From assembly GCA_964584935.1 (NCBI GenBank), contig CAZPBN010000001.1, forward strand, positions 186,001 through 250,000: a stretch of 64,000 nt of DNA. Reading direction: 5' to 3'. This DNA is from CAZPBN01 sp964584935 (lineage in GTDB: Bacteria > Acidobacteriota > Aminicenantia > Aminicenantales > Aminicenantaceae). A model generated the notes under the pieces. It did no database searches and was not told where the DNA came from. It was given only the letters and a program-made list of their open reading frames with translations. The position numbers and the translations under genes are program-made. Positions 43,988 to 53,459 of this stretch are shown piece by piece (within the stretch, counting starts at the first letter, position 1; each line of letters starts with the position of its first letter).

Positions 43988-44359
43988 TCAGTAAGTTTGG
44001 ATTAAATCATCCTCTGTATTAAATAGTTTATCTTTTCCCGCTGAAACCAACTTGAATCGATCGTCTGAAATTTTTTTGTATTTAATAACAGTCCCCCATG
44101 CGTCTTCTTTCCCAATCAACTTCACACGAGTGCTCATAATTTCATTCAAACTATTGGGAGTTCTTCCCGTTCTTGCTATGAAGGCATTGATTTCTTTAGC
44201 CATTGTAGACATATCTGTATTTGTAAATGTCATTTTAGATTTCACAAATTCTTTTATATCTTTAACAATTTCCTCATCTTTTCCGGACTTTGCAAAAAAC
44301 AAAAAATAAACCAATACAACCACAAGGATGAGAATCACCAAAAATCCTCTTATATTCAT
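43988..44359 (-). CDS. GspG-like pseudopilin-type protein
   Basis: A 123-residue protein with an N-terminal hydrophobic helix (about residues 5-22) and a C-terminal domain resembling the type II secretion GspG core: TPNSLNEI, EDAWGTVIKYKKI and LVSAGKDKLFNTEDDL, the last being the calcium-binding loop pattern of GspG. The classical prepilin peptidase site (Gly-Phe-Thr-Leu-x-Glu) is absent, so it may be a stand-alone relative anchored by an uncleaved helix. GGGAGAG precedes the ATG. Confidence 0.7.
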   Translation of the reverse strand: MNIRGFLVILILVVVLVYFLFFAKSGKDEEIVKDIKEFVKSKMTFTNTDMSTMAKEINAFIARTGRTPNSLNEIMSTRVKLIGKEDAWGTVIKYKKISDDRFKLVSAGKDKLFNTEDDLIQTY

Positions 44360-44499
44360 TTTGTTTCTCTCCCGTTATTAAATAGGATTTAAGGCATCCG
44401 CTCTTTCTCTATAATTTCTATCACTTTTATATAAATACATCACTTTTCTTATAAAATCAAACAAAAATAGATGAACATTATCTGTTAACACCTCTATAA

Positions 44500-44577
44500 T
44501 GGTACGCCTGGCCGGACTCGAACCGGCGACTCAGGGATTAGGAATCCCTTGCTCTATCCATACTGAGCTACAGGCGT
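44500..44577 (-). tRNA. tRNA-Arg (anticodon CCT)
   Basis: A 78-nt cloverleaf on the minus strand: acceptor ACGCCTG/CAGGCGT, D stem GCTC/GAGC, anticodon stem AGGGA/TCCCT around loop TTCCTAA (anticodon CCT), T arm GCCGG TTCGAGT CCGGC, discriminator A and encoded CCA. Confidence 0.95.
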
Positions 44578-44603
44578 ACATTATCATCTTATTTCTGAGT
44601 TTT

Positions 44604-44659
44604 CATCTACCATCTGACATCTCACAACTTACGTCTTGCGTCTCACCTCTTAGTAGTCA
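44604..44659. repeat. Degenerate tandem repeat, 7-nt period (array 1)
   Basis: Eight 7-nt units with consensus near C-r-T-C-T-y-A (catctac, catctga, cgtcttg and similar) lie just upstream of tRNA-Arg. Confidence 0.7.
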
Positions 44660-44730
44660 TTAGTTTCCAAATTTCCCCTTCATTAATAGCCCGTTCGGTT
44701 ATCGGGCCCTACACAATATTACCAAATTCA

Positions 44731-44793
44731 CGACTAAAGTCTTACGTCTCACCATTCAACATCACATTTCATCTTACGTCTTACGTCTCACGA
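44731..44793. repeat. Degenerate tandem repeat, 7-nt period (array 2)
   Basis: About nine units of the same heptamer type, including two identical copies of cttacgt in tandem (44773-44786), lie between array 1 and the coiled-coil gene. Confidence 0.7.
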
Positions 44794-44811
44794 TTCTATT
44801 ATTTTCCTACT

Positions 44812-45357
44812 TTACTGAATTATCAGTTTATCAATATCCCGCCACAATTGATCCAGCTCATCCTGGGCTTTTTTTGAATTCGCTTCTATGATCCCTTTAA
44901 CAGTGGCCAATCTAAGCCGGATATCTTCAATGATTCCCTGCTCTTTTTCTCCTGAAAAATCAATGGCTGATTTTAATACTTTAATGGCATTATCGATGTG
45001 CTCGAGGGACTTCTTAACTTCGCTTCTTGAAAGAGACAACTTTCCAGAAATGACCTCCCCTTTAGCCTCCAGTAAAAAACTCAGCCGTTTAAGATTCTTG
45101 GATTCTTCAACAGCCTGGCCTTCTTTTTCTCTCAGATGAATCTGAATCTTTTTTACATCTCGATCCAAGTTAGATAATGTCATCTCATGTTTTGATTCCA
45201 ATTCTTCAAATCTGGTGGACAGCTCTTCAAATTTCTTATTGAATCTTAATTGAGATAGATAATAGCCAACCCCCAATGCACAGGCAACGAAAAATATAAT
45301 CAAAAGTAAAATAGGAACAACTTTTCCTTTTGAATTGTTTCTAAAAGTCATTTTCAT
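44812..45357 (-). CDS. Membrane-anchored coiled-coil protein
   Basis: A 181-residue protein with one membrane helix (about residues 13-32) followed by coiled-coil heptads (about 36-80) and further helices. No known domain is recognised. AGGAGGAG lies 8 nt before the ATG. It follows recD2 by 95 nt on the same strand. A structural role in the envelope is possible but not shown. Confidence 0.7.
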   Translation of the reverse strand: MKMTFRNNSKGKVVPILLLIIFFVACALGVGYYLSQLRFNKKFEELSTRFEELESKHEMTLSNLDRDVKKIQIHLREKEGQAVEESKNLKRLSFLLEAKGEVISGKLSLSRSEVKKSLEHIDNAIKVLKSAIDFSGEKEQGIIEDIRLRLATVKGIIEANSKKAQDELDQLWRDIDKLIIQ

Positions 45358-45452
45358 ATTCCTCTCCTCCTATCGGAATTTATGATTTGTTTATATTTTA
45401 GCATAAACACAACCTATATGATAAATGAAACAAATAAATCTCGGCAGTGATT

Positions 45453-47630
45453 TCAATCAATTCTATTACTCAATTTAGATTGTTCCAATTTTTGTTTAAC
45501 CCGACTGTTACGCTTCACTGGTTTATTATTGTTTATGGCGATATACAGCGCCTTGTGAGATCCCACGATAACACTCAATCTTTTAGCCCGGGTTAAGGCT
45601 GTGTACAAAAGATTTCTTTGAAGCATGATATAATGCTGGGTTAAAAGAGGAATCACAACAGCCTGGTATTCACTCCCCTGGGACTTATGCACAGAAATGG
45701 CATACGCAAGAACAATTTCATTCATTTCCTCCCCTCTATATACGACGGCTTTTCCATCAAAATCAACTGTTATCTGATAGGTCTGCTTATCTATATCAAC
45801 GATGGTTCCTATATCTCCATTAAATATTTCTTTTTGATAGTTGTTTTTGATTTGCATGACCTTATCCTGAATTCTCATTTCGATATTTCCTCTTTTCAAA
45901 CCATCTCTATAAGGATTGAGCTTCTTCTGTAACTCGCTGTTGAGATTATTCACTCCAACCAACCCTTTATACATAGGACTTATAACCTGAATATCCAAAG
46001 ATATGGGGGTTAATCCAAGCTTTTCAGGAATTCTTGAGGCACAAAGAGTTATAATCATATCAAAAACCTTTTGCTCATCATTCAAGGAAATAAAATAAAA
46101 ATCAGAATCCTTATCTCCTTTCGAGGGGTAAATCAACTTTTTTCCTTGATTGATTCTGTGGGCATTATAAACAATGAGGCTGTCTTTTTCTTGACGGAAT
46201 ATTTTATCTAATATCACCACTTCGATCTTCTTTGATTCAATAATATCACTCAAAAGATTACCCGGTCCCACAGAGGGAAGTTGATCTTTATCTCCTACCA
46301 GCACTAGACGCATCCAGGGAGGAACAGCAGCCAATAATCGATACATCAATGGAACATCCACCATTGAAAATTCATCAATCACCAAAATATCAGCTTTAAG
46401 AGGAAATTTTTCCCCTTTTCGAAATGTTCCTAACTTCGGATTATATTCCAGTGTCCGGTGTATTGTTTTTGCTTCTTCTCCTGTGGCTTCTGACAATCTT
46501 TTCGCTGCTCTTCCTGTAGGGGCAGACAACAAGATTTTTTTGCCCCATCTTTTGTATAAGGTAACCAACGCTTTAATAATTGTTGTTTTCCCGGTTCCAG
46601 GCCCTCCAGTAATAACCAAGATCTTGTTTAAAAAACTCTTCTTAACAGCAAGTTTCTGCTTTTCAGAAAATTGAATAGCGAAATCTTTCTCAACATCTTT
46701 GATGGAATTTTCCAAAATGAAGTTTGGATCTCGAACCGGATAGAGAACTAGCTTTTTAATAGAATTCACAATTTCTTCCTGAGCTTTGAAGAAGAAAGGT
46801 ATATATATCGAGATATCAGAATCGAGCTTCTCTGAAACCACCAAATTTTGTTCAATCAATTCAGAAATGGCTTCTCTTACTCTGTCAGGACTCACTCCCA
46901 GTTCCTGGTGACTGTTCTCCTCCAAACTTCTTTGTAACGAAAACACATGCCCCTCTTCCTTATCCTTTTCCAGAAGATAACGGATATATGCTTTTATCCT
47001 TTCTTTAGAAGATGGACTTATTCCTAAATTGATGGCAACCCGATCTGCTGTTTTAAAACCAATTCCCCACACATCATGGCATAATTGATAAGGATTACTT
47101 TTTAAAACTTTAAACGATTCTTCCCCATAGTGGGTGTATATTCTCGAAGCAAGACTTGTTGAAACATTGTGCTCTTGAAGAAAAATGATAAGATTTCTCA
47201 CATGTTCATGTTTTTTCCAGGATCGTTTTATCTCTGAAAGGATCACTTTTCCCACACCCGGAACCTCGGATAACTGATCAGGTCGGTTTGATAATATCTC
47301 AAGTGTTTTTTCTCCGAATACATTAATAATGCTCTTCGCTAGAACTGGACCTACTCCCTTGATCATACCGGATGAGAGGAATTTTTGAATACCACGGACG
47401 GAAGATGGAAGAACCGGTATAAAATTTTCCACTTTAAATTGTTTTCCAAATCTTTGATTGATTACCCATTCTCCCTTAACTTTTAAGCTTTCCCCGCAAT
47501 TCAGAGGAGGAAAATTGCCGACAATGGTTATAATTTTTCCTTCTTTCAGAATAAAATCGCAAACGGTGTATCCATTTACTGGATTATTAAACAATATATT
47601 CTTAATGGTTCCTTCCATATATTCACTCAT
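45453..47630 (-). CDS. recD2: ATP-dependent RecD-like DNA helicase (RecD2)
   Basis: A 725-residue SF1B 5'-3' helicase. The long N-terminal region with helix-hairpin-helix segments (IKGVGPVLAKSI, LSEVPGVGKVILSEI) identifies RecD2 rather than RecBCD-associated RecD. Helicase motifs: I GGPGTGKTT (about residue 340), II VIDEFSM, III LVGDKDQLPSVGPG, VI YTALTRAK. It acts in DNA repair independently of RecBC. Length fits the family (700-750). Confidence 0.95.
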   Translation of the reverse strand: MSEYMEGTIKNILFNNPVNGYTVCDFILKEGKIITIVGNFPPLNCGESLKVKGEWVINQRFGKQFKVENFIPVLPSSVRGIQKFLSSGMIKGVGPVLAKSIINVFGEKTLEILSNRPDQLSEVPGVGKVILSEIKRSWKKHEHVRNLIIFLQEHNVSTSLASRIYTHYGEESFKVLKSNPYQLCHDVWGIGFKTADRVAINLGISPSSKERIKAYIRYLLEKDKEEGHVFSLQRSLEENSHQELGVSPDRVREAISELIEQNLVVSEKLDSDISIYIPFFFKAQEEIVNSIKKLVLYPVRDPNFILENSIKDVEKDFAIQFSEKQKLAVKKSFLNKILVITGGPGTGKTTIIKALVTLYKRWGKKILLSAPTGRAAKRLSEATGEEAKTIHRTLEYNPKLGTFRKGEKFPLKADILVIDEFSMVDVPLMYRLLAAVPPWMRLVLVGDKDQLPSVGPGNLLSDIIESKKIEVVILDKIFRQEKDSLIVYNAHRINQGKKLIYPSKGDKDSDFYFISLNDEQKVFDMIITLCASRIPEKLGLTPISLDIQVISPMYKGLVGVNNLNSELQKKLNPYRDGLKRGNIEMRIQDKVMQIKNNYQKEIFNGDIGTIVDIDKQTYQITVDFDGKAVVYRGEEMNEIVLAYAISVHKSQGSEYQAVVIPLLTQHYIMLQRNLLYTALTRAKRLSVIVGSHKALYIAINNNKPVKRNSRVKQKLEQSKLSNRID

Positions 47631-47751
47631 TGCTCTAATCCGTCACTTATTTTCTATTCAAACTATGGACATTCTCAACAAACTGTTATGTTATCTTAAG
47701 TCATAACAAATTCATAATCAATATATATAAAAAAGTGAAGTTTGTACCATA

Positions 47752-49437
47752 TTGACCGATAAAAGAAATAATGATAATTTTGGTTTAATGAAATTTTTAA
47801 GAGTCTTAACAAACTCAATTATTATCGGCATTGTATTCTCAATGCTTTTATCCATTCTTATTCTCGATATCAATATCAATCTTGATTTCCATTTCACTGT
47901 ATTCAGTCATCTTATTATTTTTAACTCCATCACTTATGGAATTTTGATTAGCCTTATTTGCATCACAATTTTTTACATGGTTCAGTATTTTTATGGAAGA
48001 AGAATAAAAATATTTTTTGTCTCTCCATCCTTTTTATCCATCAGTACTTCAATAACCATAATCCTTTTTATTCTTATATCAAACGCAAATTATAAATACT
48101 TTCATTCTTTTTTATCTCCTAAAAAATTGAGTCTTATAAGAACTCAAGCCAATTATCTTATATTTCTAAGCATTATGGGAGCTGTCTTATTTTTTACTTT
48201 TCTATACTATAAAAAAAATATTATTTTTATTCTAATATTTTTTGGCCTCTTCACAGGTTGTATGTCTTACATAATTGTGAAAAGAATAGAAACTCCGATA
48301 TCTGTTGAAACAGAAAAAGTAGCCAATCTGGAAGCCAAAAATATAAACAAAAAAGTAACCATTATCGGACTCGAGGGTTTAAGCTTTGATTTCATCATAC
48401 CTATGATCAATGAGGGGAAACTTCCAAATTTCTCCTGGCTAATTGAACAAGGAAGTTGGGGTAAACTAAACTCTTTCTCTCCCAGCGAACCAATTGTCTT
48501 AAACAATTCATTTAACACCGGAAAACTTCCTGCCAACCACAAGCAAATCTCTCAGTTTAATTATAATCTTCTTAATTTTAAAGACAGGATAGAAGTGACT
48601 CCCCGTTTTATCCTGTATCACCAAATGACCAGGGCTGGTCTTATAAAAATATCCTCAAAGGAGGCTGTCCTGGAACAAAAAGATATTTGGAAAATACTTA
48701 AAGATAATAAAACAGGATTTCTCAAGAAAGACTGGCCCTATGATTTGAATGTCGATCAACCCGATGAAGAAGCGGAAAAACTGTTTGATACCTTATTTCA
48801 AGAACTTCGATATGATAAAAGTCGCATTGTTAATCCGGTGAAACAGGCTATTTACCGGGATTATACTTATGAAAAAAATGTCAGAACAATAAAGAATAAA
48901 ACCAACCCTCAATTGGTATATTTTTTATTAAATGGTCTTTCCACAGTAGAGACTTATTTTTACAAATACAACTTTCCAAAATTATTTGAAGGATTAGAAC
49001 AAGAAGAAATCAATAAATACTCACCGGTCATAGAAAATTATTATAGATACTACGACCAAATTATTGGAAGATACCTGGCTTCTCTCAAAGACGATGAGCT
49101 TCTTATCGTTTTTTCTCCTTACGGAATTGAACCTCTTTCCATATGGAGAAGACTTATACAACAAATTATGGGAAATGCCGATGCCACAGCATCTCATGAA
49201 CATGCTCCTCCCGGAGTTGTCTTTTTCTACGGAAATGAAGTTGTCAAGGGGAAAAATATAGAAAGCATAAACATTATTGATATGGCTCCAACCATTCTCT
49301 ATTATATTGGACTTCCTGTAGGAAAAGATATGGACGGTATAGCTCAAAGATCCGTTTTATTCACTGAAGTATTCATTAATGAAAATCCTATTTTCCTTAT
49401 TCAATCTTATGAGCAAATAAATATAAAAAAGCCTTAG
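47752..49437 (+). CDS. AlkP-superfamily (phosphodiesterase-like) membrane protein, catalytic residues altered
   Basis: A 561-residue protein with about four to five N-terminal membrane helices (to residue ~177) and a large C-terminal domain with the type I phosphodiesterase/AlkP fold: VTIIGLEGLSFD, LPNFSWLIEQG, NTGKLPANHK, HEHAPPGVVFFYG and DMAPTILYYIGLPVGKDMDG. In active members the first motif is G-L/V-D-G, the nucleophile Thr/Ser lies in W-T-x-x-x-T-G, and a later S-D-H-G supplies metal ligands. Here these are Glu208, Asn251-Asn252-Ser253 and Ser-Pro-Tyr-Gly (455-458). It may be a non-catalytic relative. Start TTG 47752 is uncertain; ATG 47788 is an alternative. Confidence 0.7.
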   Translation: MTDKRNNDNFGLMKFLRVLTNSIIIGIVFSMLLSILILDININLDFHFTVFSHLIIFNSITYGILISLICITIFYMVQYFYGRRIKIFFVSPSFLSISTSITIILFILISNANYKYFHSFLSPKKLSLIRTQANYLIFLSIMGAVLFFTFLYYKKNIIFILIFFGLFTGCMSYIIVKRIETPISVETEKVANLEAKNINKKVTIIGLEGLSFDFIIPMINEGKLPNFSWLIEQGSWGKLNSFSPSEPIVLNNSFNTGKLPANHKQISQFNYNLLNFKDRIEVTPRFILYHQMTRAGLIKISSKEAVLEQKDIWKILKDNKTGFLKKDWPYDLNVDQPDEEAEKLFDTLFQELRYDKSRIVNPVKQAIYRDYTYEKNVRTIKNKTNPQLVYFLLNGLSTVETYFYKYNFPKLFEGLEQEEINKYSPVIENYYRYYDQIIGRYLASLKDDELLIVFSPYGIEPLSIWRRLIQQIMGNADATASHEHAPPGVVFFYGNEVVKGKNIESINIIDMAPTILYYIGLPVGKDMDGIAQRSVLFTEVFINENPIFLIQSYEQINIKKP

Positions 49438-49450
49438 TGGTTTACCCCAG

Positions 49451-50158
49451 CTATTTAATAACTTTTAATATTCTTCCCAATCGTGCTTTGGAAATGAAAC
49501 TCGCAATTTTTTTAAGTCGTTCTCCCAAACTCGTTTTAAGATGGGGATTTTCCCCCGCTTTGTATGAAAAATATATAATCCAGGGTTTTCCTTTAATATA
49601 TCGAAGTGGCAAAAATCCCCAGAAGCGGCTGTCATTGCTATCATCCCTGTTATCCCCCATAACAAAACAACAACCAGAGGGAACAGTTATGGGACCAAAA
49701 TTATCTCTTATGATTCTGTCATATTGGAAATAATTTTCACTTGAATAAATCCTATTATCGATATGATTTTTATATTCTTCTTCAATAGGTTTATCATTGA
49801 TAAAAACTTGTTTATTTTTCATTTCTATCTTTTCTCCTTCTGTAGCGATAACTCTTTTAACAAAATCCATTTCCAGGTCATTGGGGAATTTAAAGACCAT
49901 AATATCTCCTCTTTCAATCTTTTTATTTGGGATTATCTTTTCTTCGAAATTGAAAACAGGATCATAGTAGGCAAATTTATTAACAAGGAGAAAGTCTCCC
50001 ACTAGTAATGTCGGTTTCATAGATCCAGTGGGAATAGTAAAAGCTTGAACAACAAAAGTCATAACAAAAAAGACAAAAATAGCTGTCTCTGCTATCAATT
50101 CAAAATATTCCCGGAACGTACTTCTATCTTTTTCCTTCTTTTTTTTCTTTTTTGTCAT
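49451..50158 (-). CDS. lepB: Signal peptidase I (LepB)
   Basis: A 235-residue inner-membrane protease that removes signal peptides from exported proteins. One membrane helix (about residues 22-42) precedes the catalytic Ser46 in TIPTGSMKPTLLVGD; Lys101 in DFVKRVIATEGE is the general base, and GCCFVMGDNRDDSNDSRFWG is the third conserved box. The N-terminus is very basic (KKKKKK). It begins 1 nt after the UbiA-type gene stop, so the two are translated together. Confidence 0.95.
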   Translation of the reverse strand: MTKKKKKKEKDRSTFREYFELIAETAIFVFFVMTFVVQAFTIPTGSMKPTLLVGDFLLVNKFAYYDPVFNFEEKIIPNKKIERGDIMVFKFPNDLEMDFVKRVIATEGEKIEMKNKQVFINDKPIEEEYKNHIDNRIYSSENYFQYDRIIRDNFGPITVPSGCCFVMGDNRDDSNDSRFWGFLPLRYIKGKPWIIYFSYKAGENPHLKTSLGERLKKIASFISKARLGRILKVIK

Positions 50159-50159
50159 T

Positions 50160-51068
50160 CTAAATCACCAAAGAAATACTAAGTATAACCAATAATGCAA
50201 AATTCATCAATATCGTTGTCTTTATAGCAGGAAAAAAATCAGGCCAATTGCCAATATTCTTCATTCCTGTACGAAAGGCAATAAAGGGAAGAGGTAAAGT
50301 AACAAATACCATCAAAGACCATAATGGCAATCCTCCTCCAATGACACAGACTGTCACAATCAAATAGCAACTCAGGGCAAGAAAGAAATAAATATATAAG
50401 CTTTTCTTATACCCAAAAAGAATTACCCATGTCTTCCTTCCAGATGATTCATCAGCTTCTTTATCCGCAAATTCATTTATTAATAACACAAGAGTGGTCA
50501 AAATCCCTGAAACAGAAGACACCATGACTGGCCATATAGAAGCAAAATTTTCTGCCTGGACATAAAAAGCACCCATAACCATTAATGGTCCCCAGGCTAA
50601 AAATATCGCGGTTTCTCCTAATTTGATATTGACTAATCGAAAAGGAAATCCATTATAACTGTACACAAAAAAGATAGCTGCAATTCCTATTAACAAAATT
50701 ATATTTCCTTTAACCAAGGCATTAAGATACAATCCAATCACTGAACCCAAAACAGCAAACACAAAAGATACAACAAGGGCTTCTCCAGGCATGACAAATC
50801 CATCCAGAATCATTCGGCTGCCACCAGAAAAGGGTACCATTGCATTAATATTTGATGCATCATTCCCGCTTTTGAAATCAAAATAATCATTTCCAACATT
50901 GCAGGCAATGTGAAGAAAACTCGCCCCAACTAAAACCAGAATGAATCTTATGAAATCAAACTGCTGCGCATAATAATAGGCTAAAGCGGTCCCTAGAAAA
51001 ACAGCTCCTAAAGTAACAGTAAGAAACGGGAGCCTCAGAAGAAGTAAAATGGCTTTTGATTTGTTCAT
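50160..51068 (-). CDS. UbiA-family prenyltransferase (MenA type)
   Basis: A 302-residue membrane enzyme with about eight to nine helices. The first prenyl-diphosphate/metal motif is NVGNDYFDFKSG and the second is NEFADKEADESSG, as in 1,4-dihydroxy-2-naphthoate polyprenyltransferase of menaquinone synthesis; other aromatic acceptors are possible. Start is ATG 51068 because GGAGG lies 5 nt before it; a TTG four codons upstream overlaps that site. It is upstream of lepB with a 1-nt gap. Confidence 0.88.
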   Translation of the reverse strand: MNKSKAILLLLRLPFLTVTLGAVFLGTALAYYYAQQFDFIRFILVLVGASFLHIACNVGNDYFDFKSGNDASNINAMVPFSGGSRMILDGFVMPGEALVVSFVFAVLGSVIGLYLNALVKGNIILLIGIAAIFFVYSYNGFPFRLVNIKLGETAIFLAWGPLMVMGAFYVQAENFASIWPVMVSSVSGILTTLVLLINEFADKEADESSGRKTWVILFGYKKSLYIYFFLALSCYLIVTVCVIGGGLPLWSLMVFVTLPLPFIAFRTGMKNIGNWPDFFPAIKTTILMNFALLVILSISLVI

Positions 51069-51248
51069 GGTTGCCTCCAAAAAATGTATTATACTTTTTA
51101 TTCAAAACTAATCAATGAAAAATATATGTGAAGTTTCTTTAATTTTTAAATTATATTATAAACATCAGAAACAACAAACATTGAGGGGTCCTGTCATGCC
51201 TCTTCTTCTATTCTAGATTTTTTGCATGGATTGTATTATATTTGAAAT

Positions 51249-52322
51249 ATGAATATCACACTTTTTGGCTATCAAAAAACAGGAAAAACAACACTCTTTA
51301 ATCTCCTCACTGAGGCAAACATTCCACTCAAAGCTTACGATAACGGTAAGGAAGAGATCAATCGCAGGACCTGTCCCATTCCGGACGATCGTCTCGATAA
51401 GATATCCTCTTTGTATCCTGAAAAGGAAAAAAAGCCTGTTCTTGTGGATTTCATTGACTTAGCAGGGATTTCCTATGGAGAAGTGAACAGCAGCACTTAT
51501 CTGAATTTGCTCAGAACTTCTGATGGTCTCATCCACATTGTGAGAGGCTTCTCTGATCCTCGGATCCCTCATTTGAAAAAAAACATTAATCCTAAAGAAG
51601 ATATTTGTTCAATGGAAGAAGAATTGATTCTCACCGATTTAATATCTGTTGAATTTAGATTAGAAAAACTGGATAAAGAATTAAAGAGGTCAAAAAGTCC
51701 TGAATCTGAAAAAGAAAATGACCTCCTAAAACAACTCCATGATCATCTCCAACAAGGAACATCCATTCGAGAAGTCACCCTTTCTCCAACCGAAGAGAAA
51801 ATGATACGCAATTTCTCATTTTTAAGCCAAAAGCCTATTTTACATATGGTCAACATCGATGAAAATGAACTACAACTTCTTAACAACCCAGAGAAGATTT
51901 ATACACCTCAAAGAGAGGGCTCTCAAATACTTACCTTTTGTGGAAAAATCGAATCTGAAATTATCGAATTGGAGGATCAAGAAAAAAATGAATTCCTCAA
52001 TGAGTTTGGACTTAAAGAATTGAGTGCACCTAAAGTGCTTAAAGCAACAAAACAATTGTTAGATTTGATCACATTTATAACCATCGGAGCCAAAGAAATT
52101 AAGGCATGGACGACCAAAAAAAACACAACCGCTCAAAACGCAGCCGGGAAAATTCATACAGATATAGAAAAAGGATTCATAAGAGCGGAAGTCATTCCAT
52201 GGAATAACCTCATAGAATATGATTCATTTCAGGCAGCCAAAGAAGATGCTTCTGTTCGAATTGAAGGAAAAGATTATCTTATTCAGGACGGGGATGTGAT
52301 ATACTTTCGCTTTGCAAAATAA
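51249..52322 (+). CDS. YchF-like GTPase/ATPase with TGS (DUF933) domain
   Basis: A 357-residue P-loop protein of the OBG/YchF group. The P-loop is GYQKTGKTTLF (residues 7-17), not the usual N-V-G-K-S. The G3 region is FIDLAGIS and the G4 region NIDENE, close to the ATP-favouring N-x-x-E of YchF. A coiled middle (about 120-170) and the C-terminal DUF933/TGS domain (FITIGAKEIKAWTTKKN..., to DGDVIYFRFAK) complete the YchF order. The altered P-loop and low overall match suggest a paralogue rather than YchF itself. It lies 17 nt before tgt. Confidence 0.75.
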   Translation: MNITLFGYQKTGKTTLFNLLTEANIPLKAYDNGKEEINRRTCPIPDDRLDKISSLYPEKEKKPVLVDFIDLAGISYGEVNSSTYLNLLRTSDGLIHIVRGFSDPRIPHLKKNINPKEDICSMEEELILTDLISVEFRLEKLDKELKRSKSPESEKENDLLKQLHDHLQQGTSIREVTLSPTEEKMIRNFSFLSQKPILHMVNIDENELQLLNNPEKIYTPQREGSQILTFCGKIESEIIELEDQEKNEFLNEFGLKELSAPKVLKATKQLLDLITFITIGAKEIKAWTTKKNTTAQNAAGKIHTDIEKGFIRAEVIPWNNLIEYDSFQAAKEDASVRIEGKDYLIQDGDVIYFRFAK

Positions 52323-52339
52323 ATCATTTAACTTCGTAA

Positions 52340-53458
52340 ATGAATAATAGGTTCCAAGTCACTGCCAAAGACAAAAATTCCTCCGCCCGCGCGGGAATCA
52401 TTCACACTGCGCACGGAACAATCAATACGCCGGCTTTTGCCCCTGTAGCAAGTCAGGGAACTATAAAAGGTCTTCCTCATTCCTGTCTCCATGACCTCAA
52501 GGCTCAATTAATCCTGGTCAACAGTTATCATCTATTTCTCCGTCCGGGAATCGAAACAATAGAACAAATGGGTGGAATTCATTCGTTCATCTCCTGGAAT
52601 AAACCTTTACTGGCTGACAGCGGTGGATTTCAGATTTATAGTCTCTCTCCCTTGGTCAAAGTTAAGGAAAGAGGAGTTGAATTCACTTCTCATTTGGATG
52701 GAGCCCTATCTTTCCTTTCACCTGAAGATGTTATTGATATTCAAAATAAACTGGGATCCGATTTGATCATGCCTCTTGATTATTTTGTTCCCTATCCATC
52801 TCCTGCAAACAAAATGAAAAAGGCTGTGGAACTCACCACAAAATGGGCCCGCCGATCGAAAGAACACCATTCCAAGCAAAATTCATATAGTCAGTTATGG
52901 GGGATTTCTCAAGGCAGTATTTTTTGGGAGCTGAGAAAAAAAAGTATCGAAGATCTTAAAAATCTCAATTTTGACGGGTATGCTTTGGGAGGTTTGGGGA
53001 TCGGAGAACCCAAATCACAGCTTATGGAGATAATAAAGAAATCATGCTCCATCCTTCCTGAGGAAAAACCCCGTTATCTCATGGGAATCGGTTATATAAG
53101 AGATATCATTGAAGCCGTGGAAAGAGGGATAGACCTTTTTGACTGTGTGCTTCCAACCAGAAATGCAAGAAACGGGACATTATTCACCCGGGAAGGAAAA
53201 CTTGTGATCAAAAACGCAAAATACGCCCGTGACAGCAGACCGATTGAAGAAGATTGTTCATGCTACACCTGCCAGAATTTTTCCCGAGCCTATCTTCGTC
53301 ATCTCTATGAACGTCAAGAAATCACTTCTGCCATACTCAATACCATCCACAATCTTCATTTTTATCTTGACATCTTCCAAAAAATTAGGCAATCTATTCA
53401 ACTGCATTCACTTAAGAGTCTTAAACAAAATATTATAGACCGAAAAAAGGAAGGATAA
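52340..53458 (+). CDS. tgt: Queuine tRNA-ribosyltransferase (Tgt)
   Basis: A 372-residue TIM-barrel enzyme that exchanges guanine at tRNA position 34 for the queuine precursor preQ1. Catalytic aspartates are in LLADSGGFQIYSL and FDCVLPTRNARNG; the zinc site is CSCYTCQNFSRAYLRHL (three Cys and one His). Gene order tgt-yajC-secD-secF is the classical arrangement. With queH at 37 kb it supports queuosine synthesis in this organism. Confidence 0.95.
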   Translation: MNNRFQVTAKDKNSSARAGIIHTAHGTINTPAFAPVASQGTIKGLPHSCLHDLKAQLILVNSYHLFLRPGIETIEQMGGIHSFISWNKPLLADSGGFQIYSLSPLVKVKERGVEFTSHLDGALSFLSPEDVIDIQNKLGSDLIMPLDYFVPYPSPANKMKKAVELTTKWARRSKEHHSKQNSYSQLWGISQGSIFWELRKKSIEDLKNLNFDGYALGGLGIGEPKSQLMEIIKKSCSILPEEKPRYLMGIGYIRDIIEAVERGIDLFDCVLPTRNARNGTLFTREGKLVIKNAKYARDSRPIEEDCSCYTCQNFSRAYLRHLYERQEITSAILNTIHNLHFYLDIFQKIRQSIQLHSLKSLKQNIIDRKKEG

Positions 53459-53459
53459 A

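Larger units (their letters stand above)
44360..44811. other. Intergenic region holding tRNA-Arg and repeat arrays
   Basis: The 452-nt gap contains tRNA-Arg (44500-44577), two arrays of degenerate 7-nt repeats (44604-44659 and 44731-44793) and, between them, a short hairpin GCCCG/CGGGC (44689-44693 with 44703-44707). Confidence 0.6.
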
